DNA of 64,000 bases, from NCBI RefSeq assembly GCF_014204945.1, contig NZ_JACHMN010000001.1, forward strand, positions 372,001 through 436,000. Reading direction: 5' to 3'. Below the pieces are notes generated by a model that saw only the letters and a list, made by a program, of their open reading frames with translations, ran no database searches and had not been told where the DNA came from. A program made the translations under genes and the position numbers. Of this stretch, positions 63,982 to 64,000 are shown piece after piece. The stretch's first letter is position 1, and the number at the start of each line of letters is the position of its first letter. Source of the DNA: Allocatelliglobosispora scoriae (lineage in GTDB: Bacteria; Actinomycetota; Actinomycetes; Mycobacteriales; Micromonosporaceae).

Positions 63982-64000
63982 GCCGGCCCAGGCGGACCGA

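Overview
This window looks like chromosomal DNA from a high-GC Gram-positive actinobacterium. Evidence is the very GC-rich third codon positions, frequent GTG starts, ATGA/GTGA overlaps between neighbouring genes, many secreted proteins and lipoproteins, and actinobacterial families such as the Spo0M-like protein, the DUF1023 hydrolase, the UMF1 transporter and cytochrome bd. A Micromonosporaceae-like host is my inference from gene content and from the style of the intergenic hairpins; the sequence does not prove it. I saw no rRNA, tRNA, CRISPR array or complete insertion sequence.

Layout. 1-4.4 kb: the 5' part of an LRR-Roc-COR GTPase gene (running off the left edge) and a membrane-anchored solute-binding/VWA protein. 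4.6-10.4 kb: an NRPS-independent siderophore cluster with two IucA/IucC synthetases, a fold-III PLP decarboxylase and a divergent MFS exporter. 10.5-14.0 kb: TauE/SafE permease, a tiny membrane protein, a Spo0M-like protein and a divergent DoxX/TetR pair around a perfect operator. 14.0-18.7 kb: two tandem rifampicin-monooxygenase-type flavoproteins with a short ORF between them, a palindrome resembling the rifamycin-associated element, and a tyrosine recombinase. 18.7-28.7 kb: housekeeping and metabolic genes (methyltransferase, tdk, UMF1 transporter, acyltransferase, cydAB, a hydrolase/lipoprotein pair, an APH-fold kinase). 29.5-34.0 kb: two paralogous secreted M4 metalloproteases sharing a covarying 5' hairpin; a truncated third copy lies at 37.2-37.4 kb. 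34-43.7 kb: mixed enzymes, lipoproteins, a PIN toxin-antitoxin pair, a TMEM175-type channel, a homogentisate-phytyltransferase-like UbiA protein and a membrane-tethered HTH protein facing a small secreted protein. 43.8-46.3 kb: a two-gene membrane operon broken by an in-frame TAG and by a shift in a six-base homopolymer, beside tandem duplications. 46.3-64 kb: DUF3500 protein, a sortase-type surface adhesin, methyltransferase, APH kinase, MFS, a thioredoxin/Cys-rich leader/DUF4395 unit, fatty-acid desaturase, glutathionyl-hydroquinone-reductase-like protein, a beta-helix pair including a PL9 pectate lyase with an operator between its promoter elements, and terminal hydrolases.

The most unusual overall signal is a set of long, often perfect inverted repeats placed between genes, frequently at or within a few bases of a stop codon. 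They fall into several sequence families (called A to F here), and several families recur tens of kilobases apart. They look like transcription terminators built from dispersed palindromic elements. Several genes appear poised for regulation readable from sequence: the RAE-like palindrome, the Cys-rich leader peptide, the protease leader hairpin and three palindromic operators.
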